A DNA stretch of 42,792 bases from an uncultured Opitutia bacterium (GCA_903834135.1 CAILHZ010000026.1:1-42792), one strand, 5' to 3'. Positions 1-10,250 are shown, counted from the first letter of the stretch. Made by a program: numbers and translations. Notes: generated by a model from the letters alone, not told the origin.

Positions 1-75
1 ATAGCAAGGCAGCCTCACATTTTAGTTGTGAGCATGAAAGCACCTACCTCTTAATCCAATGCATACATAATTATC

Positions 76-717
76 TTAAAATCTATAAGCACATCCCGCT
101 GAAAATAGCCAAGGGTCTAAATTTGCTCTCGTTAGTTCAGAGCCACCTGGTAAGTAAACTCCTGTCTCAATGCCAACTTTTTTAATATCTAAATTTAGAT
201 AAAAACTATGCCCTATATCAATATCAACACCCGCTTGACCTACGAGGCCAAAACTATGTGTATCTAGTGCAAGCGGAATTGTCGTAACCATTAAATTTGA
301 ATCATAAATGAGTGTGTAATTAAGTCCTACTCCGATGTAAGGATTTAGTAAATCAGTAGGTAAAAAATGGTATTGTACTGCTAAAACAGGGGGAAGATGC
401 TTGAATGTGCCTAGCTTACCTACTCCTGCTAAAGTAACAGTTTGAGTTTGTGGGATTGTTAGTACTAGCAGTGTTGAGAAATGAGCATTAAAATTATACA
501 TATAATCTAATTCTGGGATTACTTTACTATTAATACTCAAAGCATTTTCTGGAAAATTGATCCCTAAGGCAGAAAAAGCTTCCGATTTATTAGCCATCGA
601 TAGGTAAGTGGCACCCACTCGCAACTCTCCACTGCCTGGAGCAGCTAGCAAGATCATCTTAGTGAGAATAAAGGCTACCAATACTTTTATATACACTGTG
701 AGGGTGAGTCGTTTCAT
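76..717 (-). CDS. OmpW-family outer membrane protein
   Basis: This 213-residue protein has an N-terminal hydrophobic signal peptide ending near 'LLAAPGSG'. The mature part is rich in alternating beta-strand residues and contains the OmpW-type stretch 'YHFLPTDLLNPYIGVGLNYT' at about residues 115-135. It ends in 'AGCAYRF', and a C-terminal Phe is normal for outer membrane beta-barrels. OmpW proteins form small eight-stranded barrels of about 210 residues that pass small, often hydrophobic, solutes across the outer membrane. The length fits a complete gene. It is divergent from the GH2 gene to its right and shows no obvious link to the polysaccharide locus. The family assignment is firm; the substrate is unknown. 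Confidence 0.85.
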   Translation of the reverse strand: MKRLTLTVYIKVLVAFILTKMILLAAPGSGELRVGATYLSMANKSEAFSALGINFPENALSINSKVIPELDYMYNFNAHFSTLLVLTIPQTQTVTLAGVGKLGTFKHLPPVLAVQYHFLPTDLLNPYIGVGLNYTLIYDSNLMVTTIPLALDTHSFGLVGQAGVDIDIGHSFYLNLDIKKVGIETGVYLPGGSELTRANLDPWLFSAGCAYRF

Positions 718-958
718 ATATAAACGTTACACCCAGTCTGAAATCTAAGCTCTGCACCCTTTGACATATGACATGCAGAATTTGGCAGTCGCTATTCATG
801 CACTAATATGAAGTGTATAATAATTCTGAATAAGTAAATTACATCCTCAGAAATAGATTCCCTTTGTTTAGCAATGAGCCACCAAGCAAACAATTAAACG
901 GTAAATGAATAGAATGTTAAATTAAGTACCTTAAAGTAGCCTGTATATAAATCTCCAC

Positions 959-3367
959 ATGATAATCAAACAGCGACTATATCGTTCATCTTTAATACTG
1001 CTATTACTGATACCAGTTCTTCGCACACAAGCTGACTGGCACCCAGCTGCTGCACCGTTGACAACGCCTTGGACTAATAAGGTTGATTCAAAAAAACCAC
1101 TCCCAGAACATCCCCGGCCAGATTTCATGCGCGATTCTTGGAAATCACTCAATGGGCTCTGGGATTACACTTTAGAACCTGTAGAATTCACATCAAAACA
1201 AGGCTTTATTGAACATGACTCAATGACTAGGGGCTTACCTCCGGCACACTACATAGGGAAAATTCTCGTTCCTTTTGCAATCGATGCTCCCCTTTCAGGT
1301 GTGATGCATATTTTACACCCCAATGAGCGGCTCTGGTATCATCGAGATTTTGAAGTGCCCGATAAATGGACTAGTGAACGTGTGCTATTACATTTCGAAG
1401 CCTGTGATTGGGAAACGAGCATTTACCTCAATGGAAAACGTATTGGTCAACATCGAGGAGGCTATGATGCGTTTCAATTTGATCTTACCGATAATCTCAA
1501 ATCAGGCAAAAATACACTCGTTGTGTGTATCTGGGATGCCACAGCAGAAAATGACCAACCTATAGGAAAGCAGGTAATGCCCGAAAATAAACGCGGGTTT
1601 CATTATCAACCAACAGGTGGCATCTGGCAGACAGTTTGGCTTGAGGCTGTACCTGAAAAACGCCTCGAATATTGGAGAGTAGTACCAAACTTAAATGGAT
1701 TTAATTTTACAGCTAAACTAAATACTTCTTGCCCTACAGATGTACTACGTATTTTGATACCTGGCCAAAAATCGTTCGAAGTTACCTGTGGCAATTCAGA
1801 ATTTGTATCCGGATCCTACGCAATTGAAAAACCGAAACTTTGGTCTCCTAAAGAACCTAATCTATACGATCTTAAAATTGAACTAGCTGATAAAGGCGAA
1901 GTAATCGATAGAGTGAGCAGTTACGTAGGCCTTAGAACGATTACAAAGGATTCTAGTGGACGAATTTTACTCAACGGCAAACCCGCACCGTTAATGTTCG
2001 GTCCACTCGATCAAGGCTATTGGCCTGATGGAATTTTAACTCCACCAGATGACGCTGCAATTTGTTTTGATCTCGAATACATAAAATCGATTGGGTGTAA
2101 CTTAGTGCGCATTCACATGAAAACGCAACCCTCTCGCTGGTATTATTACGCTGATCGCCTGGGTCTGTTAGTTTGGCAAGATATGATAGGTCTTCCCAAA
2201 AACGGTCAGATAGTAGATCAAGCAGCTTCAGATAACTGGCGGCATGAATTTAAGTCTGTGATAGAAGCCTTCTATAATCATCCCTCTATTATGCTTTGGG
2301 TGGTGTTTAATGAAGCATGGGGCCAACACAGAACAATACAAAACACTGATTGGGTCTCTTCCATAGATCAGACGAGGCTCGTCACTGGTGCAAGCGGCTG
2401 GAACGATTACGGCTCAGGAGACGTACTCGATGTACACAACTATTACGGGTACCCCAGTGCACCGGTAAGTGACGGCTTTGGCCACAATCGTGCCTTAGTC
2501 TTTGGTGAAGTCGGCGGTAATAATCTACTCATCGACGGCCACCTGTGGGTGCCTAACGAACAAAAAGGCAAAATACTACCACTTGAGTTAGCAGACAAGC
2601 GCATGACGTATAGCTCAATCAGTGATATGGCTTTAAAATATCCTTTTTATATTCGAAATTTACGCCACTTTGTAGCACGACAAAACTACCAAGCAATTGT
2701 TTATACTCAGCTTTCAGACGTCGAACATGAATGCAACGGATGGCTAACCTACGATCGTAAATTTTCAAAACTTCCTGCGGAAACTTTACTTAGCATTCAT
2801 AAGTCGCTATCTATACCACTCACCTATCATGAGATGTTAAGTGATACGAAATGGCTTGCTGGGAATATAGATGCAACGCCATCCGATGCCACGACCTATA
2901 ACGCTTCATGGGCAAATCTAGATTCTCTACCCAAAGCATTTCAACTAGTAGCGCTACCTCACACAGGTGACTTTAGAAGCACACAACCTGTAAAAGAGCT
3001 TCCGCTAGGGCTTAGGAAAACTTTTTCTGTCACAGATAAACCCGATCATGCAGTGCTTGAGATTCGTGCTATGCATATTAAAGCACACGCAACTCCACCC
3101 ACTGAAAGACTTGATGGCATGCGAGAAGCAATACGACCAACTATTATAGTCACAACCTATCTAGATGGACATCTACATCGTCACACGCGCATAGCAGATA
3201 TAGTCGGCCAAGGTGAAGCGGTAACATACCTTGAACTCACAGATAACGAAATAGACAGACTTACCCCTGGAAAACATACCTTAGGTATCGAAATAGATGA
3301 ACCTAGCTTGGTTGCGTCTTTCGATGTTCATTTACTGAGCTACACTGAAGATATAATTAGACACTGA
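959..3367 (+). CDS. Secreted glycoside hydrolase family 2 enzyme
   Basis: An 802-residue protein with a Sec signal peptide (hydrophobic core about residues 11-20, cleavage near 'RTQA'). It has the GH2 order: a sugar-binding jelly-roll (about 58-230), an immunoglobulin-like domain (about 235-325) and a TIM barrel (about 335-640). The acid/base motif is 'NEAWG' with N451-E452. The probable nucleophile is E517 in 'VFGEVGG'. The stretches 'LDQGYWPDG' (350-358) and 'LGLLVWQDM' (401-409) are typical of this GH2 group. GH2 enzymes remove terminal beta-linked sugars (galactose, mannose, glucuronic acid). The 173 bp between it and the sigma factor gene hold no gene, and GH2 members occur in known ulvan loci, so a role in trimming ulvan oligosaccharides is plausible. 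The exact sugar cannot be read from the sequence. Confidence 0.88.
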   Translation: MIIKQRLYRSSLILLLLIPVLRTQADWHPAAAPLTTPWTNKVDSKKPLPEHPRPDFMRDSWKSLNGLWDYTLEPVEFTSKQGFIEHDSMTRGLPPAHYIGKILVPFAIDAPLSGVMHILHPNERLWYHRDFEVPDKWTSERVLLHFEACDWETSIYLNGKRIGQHRGGYDAFQFDLTDNLKSGKNTLVVCIWDATAENDQPIGKQVMPENKRGFHYQPTGGIWQTVWLEAVPEKRLEYWRVVPNLNGFNFTAKLNTSCPTDVLRILIPGQKSFEVTCGNSEFVSGSYAIEKPKLWSPKEPNLYDLKIELADKGEVIDRVSSYVGLRTITKDSSGRILLNGKPAPLMFGPLDQGYWPDGILTPPDDAAICFDLEYIKSIGCNLVRIHMKTQPSRWYYYADRLGLLVWQDMIGLPKNGQIVDQAASDNWRHEFKSVIEAFYNHPSIMLWVVFNEAWGQHRTIQNTDWVSSIDQTRLVTGASGWNDYGSGDVLDVHNYYGYPSAPVSDGFGHNRALVFGEVGGNNLLIDGHLWVPNEQKGKILPLELADKRMTYSSISDMALKYPFYIRNLRHFVARQNYQAIVYTQLSDVEHECNGWLTYDRKFSKLPAETLLSIHKSLSIPLTYHEMLSDTKWLAGNIDATPSDATTYNASWANLDSLPKAFQLVALPHTGDFRSTQPVKELPLGLRKTFSVTDKPDHAVLEIRAMHIKAHATPPTERLDGMREAIRPTIIVTTYLDGHLHRHTRIADIVGQGEAVTYLELTDNEIDRLTPGKHTLGIEIDEPSLVASFDVHLLSYTEDIIRH

Positions 3368-3540
3368 AACAGAAGGTGACTGAGGTAATTTAAAGACCAT
3401 AAAACACCTAAAATTAGACTGTTTATAAGTAAGAACTAATACCATAAAGGTATATAGCCTAAAAGTGCTATAAGGCTCATGAGACGAACCAATCGTATAA
3501 ATGGCCTATGTCTAAATAAATTATATTTTAGATATCTTCG

Positions 3541-4128
3541 TTGCTGATTTCTAATCTGGTAACTAGAATTGGGATACCCGTTAAAGCTGTGCTAACCCCA
3601 AAGCAAGAATCTACTCGTTGGTTTGATGAGGAAGTACGTCCCCATGAATCTTCTCTGCGTTCCTACATACGAGCTGTATTCCCACAATTACCTGATATTG
3701 ATGACTTAGTTCAGGAGTCGTACGTGCGACTCATTAGGGCTAAAGAAGCTGGCCCTATTATAAGGGCTAAAGCTTATTTATTTACAACAGCACGTAATGC
3801 AGCACTCGATTTTTTTAGAAGACGTAAAATTATTTCGATCGAAAACGTAGCCGATTTCGAGAATTCAAACGTCATAGATGATAGCCTCAATGCATCCGAT
3901 GCACTTAACAAACAACAAGAACTCGAAACTTTGTCTTCTGCCGTTCGCAGTCTACCCCCTAGATGCAGGCAAGTCATGACATTACGTTTATTGTATGGAA
4001 TGCCTCAAAAAGAAATAGCCCAAGAACTTAAAATTTCCGAACACACCGTTAAAGCTCAACTAGCAAAAGGCATGAGAAAATGCGCTGAGTATTTTGATAC
4101 GCGTGGAATTAAAACTTATAAGACATAA
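3541..4128 (+). CDS. FecI-type ECF RNA polymerase sigma factor
   Basis: A 195-residue extracytoplasmic-function sigma factor. Region 2 spans about residues 39-97, with 'DIDDLVQESYVRLI' (core binding) and 'AYLFTTARNAALDFFRRRK' (-10 recognition). Region 4 spans about 131-185, with the helix-turn-helix 'PQKEIAQELKISEHTVKAQL'. The chosen start is a TTG; a GTG at 3589 would remove 16 residues and leave both domains intact, so the start is uncertain. The downstream genes are a FecR-type anti-sigma factor and an STN-domain TonB receptor, the classic order for cell-surface signalling. It should direct transcription of this locus when the receptor binds its ligand, probably an oligosaccharide here rather than a siderophore. 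Confidence 0.93.
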   Translation: MLISNLVTRIGIPVKAVLTPKQESTRWFDEEVRPHESSLRSYIRAVFPQLPDIDDLVQESYVRLIRAKEAGPIIRAKAYLFTTARNAALDFFRRRKIISIENVADFENSNVIDDSLNASDALNKQQELETLSSAVRSLPPRCRQVMTLRLLYGMPQKEIAQELKISEHTVKAQLAKGMRKCAEYFDTRGIKTYKT

Positions 4129-4142
4129 ATAATCTCAAAGGA

Positions 4143-5222
4143 ATGCTTTCAAGTCATAAAGAAAACTTTTCAGATTTAGAATCTATTGAGGCAATAGCTG
4201 CTGCATGGATTGCTCTGCGCGATGATTCGATGTCTATTGATGACGAAGAAAAATATGCGATTTGGTTAAAAGCAGATATTCGCCACGCAGCAGCAATTAA
4301 AAGACTTACCTTAGTATACACGGCACTACAGGATTTACGTAACTACAGACCTTTAGCTCAACGCCACCCTGACAGTGATTTACTACTCTCCTTAAAACCC
4401 GGAACTACTATATTTTCTAACACTAGGGTAAGACTAGTACTAGCTGCCTGCATCATAGCAGCTTTTTTAAGTGGATATACTTATATAAAAAATAAGCCTA
4501 TTTCACATACTACATACACAACTACCGTAGACGGTTACCAAGTCGTCAATCTTTCAGATGGTTCTGTTATTCAACTTAATTCTAATTCGAGTATAGTAGT
4601 GGAATACTCAAAGCTAGAAAGAAGAATTACACTCGATAAAGGTGAAGCAAGCTTCCTTGTAGCTAAGAATCCAGCTAGACCTTTGTGGGTGTTAGCAAAC
4701 GGTATAGGCATAAGAGCCGTAGGAACAGCATTTGATGTACGTCTAACTAATTCAAACGTAGCTGTTCTCGTCACAGAAGGTAAAGTAGCAGTAAGTAAAT
4801 TAGGTAGACACACATCACTATTTTCAGGGACTACGGATAACCCTAAAGGGGAGCTCTTAGATAAAAATGCTCCACTCAATCGAACATTACTGATTATGGA
4901 TCAACGTGCTTTATTTTCAGTCCAGTCTTCACAAGAGCCTAACATTGAAAATTTAATGCCAAAAACAATACATGAGGCGCTGGCATGGCAGTCTAAAAAA
5001 TTAATTTTTGTAGATACCCCGCTTTCCGAAGTCGTGAATCAATTTAATCAAAATAATACGATTCAAATATCACTTAGTGATTTAAGTATAGCAAACATCC
5101 CAGTAGGGGGAAGTTTTAGAGCAGATAATGTCGATGCATTCCTACGTCTTTTGGAATCTAGCAACAATGTCTTAGTTGATCGCAAATCAGGTGCTCAGCA
5201 CATAGTGCTACGGCATAAATAG
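4143..5222 (+). CDS. FecR-type anti-sigma factor
   Basis: A 359-residue protein starting 14 bp after the sigma factor stop. It has an N-terminal cytoplasmic DUF4880-type helical segment (about residues 11-60, 'AIAAAWIALRDD'), one transmembrane helix (about 97-115) and a periplasmic FecR domain (about 122-220, 'VNLSDGSVIQLNSNSSI', 'GIRAVGTAFDVR'). The C-terminal part (about 285-359, 'LSEVVNQFNQNNTIQI') resembles DUF4974 or a secretin/TonB short N-terminal domain. FecR proteins hold or activate their sigma factor in response to the periplasmic STN domain of the partner receptor encoded next. The whole signalling set lies in one operon-like run. Confidence 0.92.
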   Translation: MLSSHKENFSDLESIEAIAAAWIALRDDSMSIDDEEKYAIWLKADIRHAAAIKRLTLVYTALQDLRNYRPLAQRHPDSDLLLSLKPGTTIFSNTRVRLVLAACIIAAFLSGYTYIKNKPISHTTYTTTVDGYQVVNLSDGSVIQLNSNSSIVVEYSKLERRITLDKGEASFLVAKNPARPLWVLANGIGIRAVGTAFDVRLTNSNVAVLVTEGKVAVSKLGRHTSLFSGTTDNPKGELLDKNAPLNRTLLIMDQRALFSVQSSQEPNIENLMPKTIHEALAWQSKKLIFVDTPLSEVVNQFNQNNTIQISLSDLSIANIPVGGSFRADNVDAFLRLLESSNNVLVDRKSGAQHIVLRHK

Positions 5223-5310
5223 ATTAGTTTGAGATAACCCATTTTATATTTCTGTACGTCTGAATAGTGGAAGAAGTCTGGTTATTAGATTAACCCCTCT
5301 TCATTCATGA

Positions 5311-8300
5311 ATGGCTAAGCACTTAACCCTAGTTATATATCACGTGTGCAGATCATTTGAAGCCACTAGAAGAGCTATACTCTTACTTGCATGTACGGCA
5401 TTAGCATCACTTACACGTGCAAGTGATACAGCTATTACACACCATTTCAATATAGCCCAGGGAGATGCAGCTCAAACACTGTGGCAGTTCATGGAACACT
5501 CAGGTGAACAGGTCGTATACCTTGTCCCAAACGTATCGGCTATTAGGACAAACGCTGTAATTGGAGATTATAATTCTAAAGATGCTATCGAGTTACTTAT
5601 AGCAGGTACAGGACTTACAATTGTAGAAGATAAAATCAGCGGTGCTTTAATGATTCAGTGCTCACCAAGCGGAGTAAATACCACGAAGAAAACAGATAAA
5701 ATTTTAACTAGCCAAACCCCAATGACCTCAAATATGAAACCTACCCTACCAGTCATCTTATCATGGCTAATGTTTACAAGTGTATCAAATTCTCAAGTAC
5801 CAACAACTGCATTAACTAACACTTCTGCAGAAGATACAGTTATCTTAAGTGCATTCGACGTTAAAGCTGACAAAGATGACAGCTACGGAGCACTCAACTC
5901 CAATTCAATTACACGATTTAGCACTGAACTAGAAAAGATGCCTATTTCAGCAGATATCTTCGATTCTACATTCATGAAGGATGTGGCAGCAGATTCAGTT
6001 GAAGCCATGATAGAAACGTATTCGGCTGGAGCTGGTTATAGTGGAGCTGATCCAGGCGCAGCTGCTGCAACTGAACAACCAGGAGATCGTATAGGTAATG
6101 CTTTCATTACACTGCGAGGATTTCAAACACCTGCTATATTACGCGACTCGTTTATGCCATCAGGTGGAACAGGGACAGGAATAACATCAAACTTTGACCT
6201 TGAACGTGTAGAAATAATCCAAGGCCCTCAAGCACTGCTCTATGGATACGGTGGTGCTGGTGGCGTCATTAATACAGTTTCTAAACAAGCACGTATCGGA
6301 GAACGTAATTTTGGTGAATTAAGTTTTCGCACAGATAAATACGGTTCAAAAGATGCCTCAATTGACTTAGGCTATGGAAATAAAAATATAGCTCTACGCT
6401 TGTCGTTCTTAAACGATTCAATTTCTAGTAGACGTATAAATATTGGTGGCAGCCTTCAAGGTTACTACGGCCAATTGGCATTCAAAATGTTCAACACAAT
6501 TGTAAGGATCACTGGTGAACAAACCGATTTTTTCAGAGTTTTCCCAAATAGTCCTACATTTACAGCATTAAGTACTGCCAACGATGCTCGTAATGGTCAG
6601 AAATTAACCTACATACTTGCAACCAATCAAGTATATGCAGCAGCTAATGGTGGCGCTAGTGGTGCTGGCCCTATACTTAATGGAAATCTTAATTGGGATA
6701 ATGTGAATTCCTATACAGGTCAGTTCTCAATGGAATTTACAAATAACACATTTGGTGATTTGACCGCTGATACAAAATGGAACAGCTGGCTATCCACACA
6801 GTTAGCAATTGGCTATAATGATTACGCTGACTACTGGAGTAATCAATCAACGAAAATATATGCAGCCAATAGTACAGCTGGAATCCCAGGTGTTTGGTCA
6901 GCTGCGTTCTCTCCAAACGAAAGACCTGAACCTATGCACACAAAAGGCATACGCTTTACGGCTTTGATGGATAACCACTTTTTTCACAATGCAGTACACA
7001 GCCAGACTGTGCTTGGTGCTGATAATATAACAAATTGGTCTTCACAGACAGCGAGCACCTACTATCAAGCCGATGCGAATTTTAACCCAATTTATAATTC
7101 AGCAGTAACAAGTAACAATGGTAGAGTAGCTATCCCAACCATTGCATACTCTATTAACAACGGTCCAAATTTATACACACTTCCATTCACTCCACGTGCA
7201 CAAGGTATTACTTATAATGGCATCAACTATACCTTAATGCCAAAAAACCCGAACAACGCCGCCATGATCTCGGCTTCAAATCCACTTGGAGTTACTTTAG
7301 GTGGGCAAGCAAATAGCGCAGCACGAACAGTAAACAAAGGTGTATTTGGTGTTAATTATAGTCAGTGGCTTGATGGTAAGATTGATACACTTGTAGGTGC
7401 TCGTTTAGCACAAAATTACAGTTATCAAGAAAGTGCCGGCAATGCAGCTCCCTACCCTCCCGCGACCTACACGGAACAAAGATCAAATAATTTTAGTTTT
7501 AATATTGGATTAGACTATAATCTAACACCACTACTGCACCCATACATATCAGCTTCAGATTCATACAATCCACCAGGGGGTGCTTCAACAGATCCTATTG
7601 GAAATCCTACATTAGTAGCACATGGCCTAGGTGAGGAAGTAGGATTAAAATTCAATAATGCGAGTAACACCCTATCAGGAGCATTTCTTTATTATCATAC
7701 CGTTTCAACTAATGAAAGCATGTCAATTAGTGGTTCACTCACAACATTTGTTAATCCTAGTGGTCTAAATGGCCAATATAACACTCCCGGCGGTACAATT
7801 AACATTCAAAGAGAATCAGGTGGCGTTCAATTACAGCTTACCGCATCCCCAACAAAAAATTGGAGGATCCGTATCAGTGCCTCAGAACTTGCTGGTAAAA
7901 TCGGCAATACAGTAAGTTGGTCGCAGCTTTATAATGATCAATTTTATCAAGATACAAAAGGTAATGTAACCTATGCAGATGGTAATGTTGTATACGTAAG
8001 TCCAACCTATAACTCAAAACAACTTACTGTAGCACCAACCGCTAATGGTGCAATTCCGCTCACGCTTGCACTGATGAACACATCTACAAGTCCATACTAC
8101 TCTAACCCAGCGAACGTCAGCGGTCAGATTGGTATTGCTACAGCAGTTTGGAATATTCTTAAAAACGGAACTGATCCACTCGTTCCTGGATCTGGCATGT
8201 TAACAGGAAAAGTAGGACTACCTATTTCGAGTGCACAAATAAATACTGGTGTAAACCCAACCGTAGCAGGATATATTGCACCCCCAGGTGTTATCACAGC

Positions 8301-8706
8301 AACTCAGTCTGGAGACATCACGACTGGTTATCCTAAATACGCATTTAACTTCACTAACTCATTCCTCATAGATCACGGGCCTCTAAAAGGCCTACAAATA
8401 GGTGGAAGCATGCGAGTTTTTGGACGTTATTCCCAGTACTACTACTACGTAAATGGAATATCCCCTACTTCACCACGTATTCCTTTCTATATGCCAAACC
8501 TTGCACAAGTAGATTTACTGCTTGGTTATTCAAAGAAATTTAAGCGTGTCACCTTCAGAACACAGTTAAACATGACAAATCTACTCAATCATTATAGCAT
8601 TATAATACTCCCTGGCGAGTACACAGGCTATACACCAACAGGGTCTGATGCTACTTTCAATACCCAGCCCCGTGCACTGGTTTCAACAAATACAATTAGT
8701 TTCTAA
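5311..8706 (+). CDS. TonB-dependent receptor with STN signalling domain
   Basis: A 1131-residue outer membrane transporter. It begins with a basic, hydrophobic signal segment (residues 1-38), then an STN domain (about 45-116, 'AAQTLWQFMEHSGEQVVYLV'), which talks to FecR. A second hydrophobic stretch that looks like a signal peptide sits at about 145-158, just after an internal Met142 (codon at 5734). The plug domain covers about 175-340 ('VILSAFDVKAD', 'FITLRGFQTPAILRDSF', 'RVEIIQGPQALLYG'). The rest is a beta-barrel ending in 'STNTISF' with the expected terminal Phe. With no SusD in the window, it is probably the sole outer membrane importer of the locus and also the signal sensor. Its plug opening resembles receptors common in Opitutae. 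Confidence 0.93.
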   Translation: MAKHLTLVIYHVCRSFEATRRAILLLACTALASLTRASDTAITHHFNIAQGDAAQTLWQFMEHSGEQVVYLVPNVSAIRTNAVIGDYNSKDAIELLIAGTGLTIVEDKISGALMIQCSPSGVNTTKKTDKILTSQTPMTSNMKPTLPVILSWLMFTSVSNSQVPTTALTNTSAEDTVILSAFDVKADKDDSYGALNSNSITRFSTELEKMPISADIFDSTFMKDVAADSVEAMIETYSAGAGYSGADPGAAAATEQPGDRIGNAFITLRGFQTPAILRDSFMPSGGTGTGITSNFDLERVEIIQGPQALLYGYGGAGGVINTVSKQARIGERNFGELSFRTDKYGSKDASIDLGYGNKNIALRLSFLNDSISSRRINIGGSLQGYYGQLAFKMFNTIVRITGEQTDFFRVFPNSPTFTALSTANDARNGQKLTYILATNQVYAAANGGASGAGPILNGNLNWDNVNSYTGQFSMEFTNNTFGDLTADTKWNSWLSTQLAIGYNDYADYWSNQSTKIYAANSTAGIPGVWSAAFSPNERPEPMHTKGIRFTALMDNHFFHNAVHSQTVLGADNITNWSSQTASTYYQADANFNPIYNSAVTSNNGRVAIPTIAYSINNGPNLYTLPFTPRAQGITYNGINYTLMPKNPNNAAMISASNPLGVTLGGQANSAARTVNKGVFGVNYSQWLDGKIDTLVGARLAQNYSYQESAGNAAPYPPATYTEQRSNNFSFNIGLDYNLTPLLHPYISASDSYNPPGGASTDPIGNPTLVAHGLGEEVGLKFNNASNTLSGAFLYYHTVSTNESMSISGSLTTFVNPSGLNGQYNTPGGTINIQRESGGVQLQLTASPTKNWRIRISASELAGKIGNTVSWSQLYNDQFYQDTKGNVTYADGNVVYVSPTYNSKQLTVAPTANGAIPLTLALMNTSTSPYYSNPANVSGQIGIATAVWNILKNGTDPLVPGSGMLTGKVGLPISSAQINTGVNPTVAGYIAPPGVITATQSGDITTGYPKYAFNFTNSFLIDHGPLKGLQIGGSMRVFGRYSQYYYYVNGISPTSPRIPFYMPNLAQVDLLLGYSKKFKRVTFRTQLNMTNLLNHYSIIILPGEYTGYTPTGSDATFNTQPRALVSTNTISF

Positions 8707-8757
8707 TAATTATTTACTCTCGCGTGATAAAATATCTGCACTTTAAATAATATTCTC

Positions 8758-10233
8758 ATGATTAAATTTATTCATAATCGTTTACTCATACTGTTTGTAT
8801 TGAGTGCAAGTGCAGTAATTACAAACAGATCACTGAGTGAATCAGTCGACTATTTTACAGATAATGGTTTTGCAAACGCAATATCAACACTTCAGCACCC
8901 TACTGCTGAATTCTTTAAAGGCACTACTTACATCGCATACCAAGGTCCTAATCAAGATGCTTATGTATGTGCATACAATCATGTAACTCAAAATTGGACT
9001 GGACCTTTTTTAGCAGGTCTAAGTCCAATGAGAGCAAAATCAATTCCGATTGATAACAGCAAGGTCGATAACCACGGGAAACCAGCGATGTTTGTAGACA
9101 CTAAAGGGTACATTCATCTTGTTTACGGAGCACATGGCGGAAGTGCAATTATGGGTAGTGATTCTTTTGGAACACCAGGGAAAGGAAAAATGATACATAT
9201 AGTATCCAAGTACCCCCAAGATATAACCTCTTGGGTTGAACTAGATAATATATCTCACTTCGGAACATATACACAGTTTGTTAAATTAGATAACGGAACT
9301 GTTTATCTATTTTATCGCCACGGCTCGCACCGTAGTGATTGGGTATATCAAAAGTCTACGGATGATGGACGTACATTTGCACCTGTTGTATCAATACTAA
9401 AACACAAAGTGACCAAGAAATCATCAGTCCAAGATTCTTGGTATGCATGGTTTGCAAAGGGTAAAGGCGATACAATATCAGCAGAATATGTTTACCACCC
9501 TTGTGCTGATGCACCAAAGCATTCAAACGGAAGATTCAACACTTATTACATGCGCATGGACTGTAAAGATGACTCATGGGACAACGTCCAAGGAGTTAAA
9601 ATGATTACACCACTGACAAAAGAATATGCTGATAAAAATACATTAATTGAATATTCAGGAAAAACGAAAACTAATCACGGCGTGTGTAGGTACGATGAAA
9701 ATGGTTATCCTCATTTATATTTTTTCCATGGCAAAGGACAGCTCGAGTACCAACAGTGGACTGGCACAGCATGGACTAAAGCAACTACTGTCATGCCAAG
9801 TGGAGGAGGCTCAGGTGATATAATTGTCGATTCTCCAACCTCAACACGATTACTTCTCATTTCAAGTCCTGCTAAAAATACAGCTGAATTAGGTTGGTGG
9901 AAAACAACCGACAGTGGCCTGACTTGGAGTAAAGGAAGTGTTATATATACGGTAACAGACGATGCATCTGATGGCTTAGAAACTGGCACATTAGTTCAAA
10001 ACTACACACAAGATGGTATGATAGTATTATCACAACGTGTGTCTAAAACTAATCTATTTAGAAAAATGAGCCTTATGGGTGTAAATGGAGCAGTTAAAAG
10101 ACCTTTGAATGAAGCATCTCAAATTACCGAAATACTTAAAGAGATGGGCGATCTTCCAGAAAATGCATGGAGTGCAAAAGGCAAAATGAAAGCAGCACAG
10201 AGTAAGATTAACGTAGATAATCCAGAACCTTAA
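8758..10233 (+). CDS. Ulvan lyase, PL25-like (BNR_4 beta-propeller)
   Basis: A 491-residue secreted protein (hydrophobic leader about residues 8-21) with a BNR_4-type seven-bladed propeller. The core motifs are 'DNHGKPAMFVD' (104-114) and 'GYIHLVYGAHGG' (117-128). H106, H126, Y171, R187 and Y229 have the same mutual spacing as the catalytic residues I recall for the PL25 ulvan lyase PLSV_3936 (H123, H143, Y188, R204, Y246); all are offset by 17. PL24 enzymes have a slightly different His-His spacing, so PL25 fits better. Such enzymes cleave the rhamnose-3-sulfate to glucuronate linkage of ulvan by beta-elimination. It follows the receptor gene by 51 bp and is the strongest clue to the substrate of the locus. 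The residue comparison is from memory. Confidence 0.85.
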   Translation: MIKFIHNRLLILFVLSASAVITNRSLSESVDYFTDNGFANAISTLQHPTAEFFKGTTYIAYQGPNQDAYVCAYNHVTQNWTGPFLAGLSPMRAKSIPIDNSKVDNHGKPAMFVDTKGYIHLVYGAHGGSAIMGSDSFGTPGKGKMIHIVSKYPQDITSWVELDNISHFGTYTQFVKLDNGTVYLFYRHGSHRSDWVYQKSTDDGRTFAPVVSILKHKVTKKSSVQDSWYAWFAKGKGDTISAEYVYHPCADAPKHSNGRFNTYYMRMDCKDDSWDNVQGVKMITPLTKEYADKNTLIEYSGKTKTNHGVCRYDENGYPHLYFFHGKGQLEYQQWTGTAWTKATTVMPSGGGSGDIIVDSPTSTRLLLISSPAKNTAELGWWKTTDSGLTWSKGSVIYTVTDDASDGLETGTLVQNYTQDGMIVLSQRVSKTNLFRKMSLMGVNGAVKRPLNEASQITEILKEMGDLPENAWSAKGKMKAAQSKINVDNPEP

Positions 10234-10250
10234 AAGATATCTCAATTACG

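Noticed and set aside
14..32. CTCACA/TGTGAG hairpin after the OmpW-type gene as a terminator
   Set aside because: Stem of only six pairs and no T-run on the minus strand side.
3440..3484. Small inverted repeats (ATACC/GGTAT and TATAGC/GCTATA) after the GH2 gene as a terminator
   Set aside because: Stems are short and A/T rich and no T-run follows on the plus strand; in such A/T-rich DNA these repeats can arise by chance.
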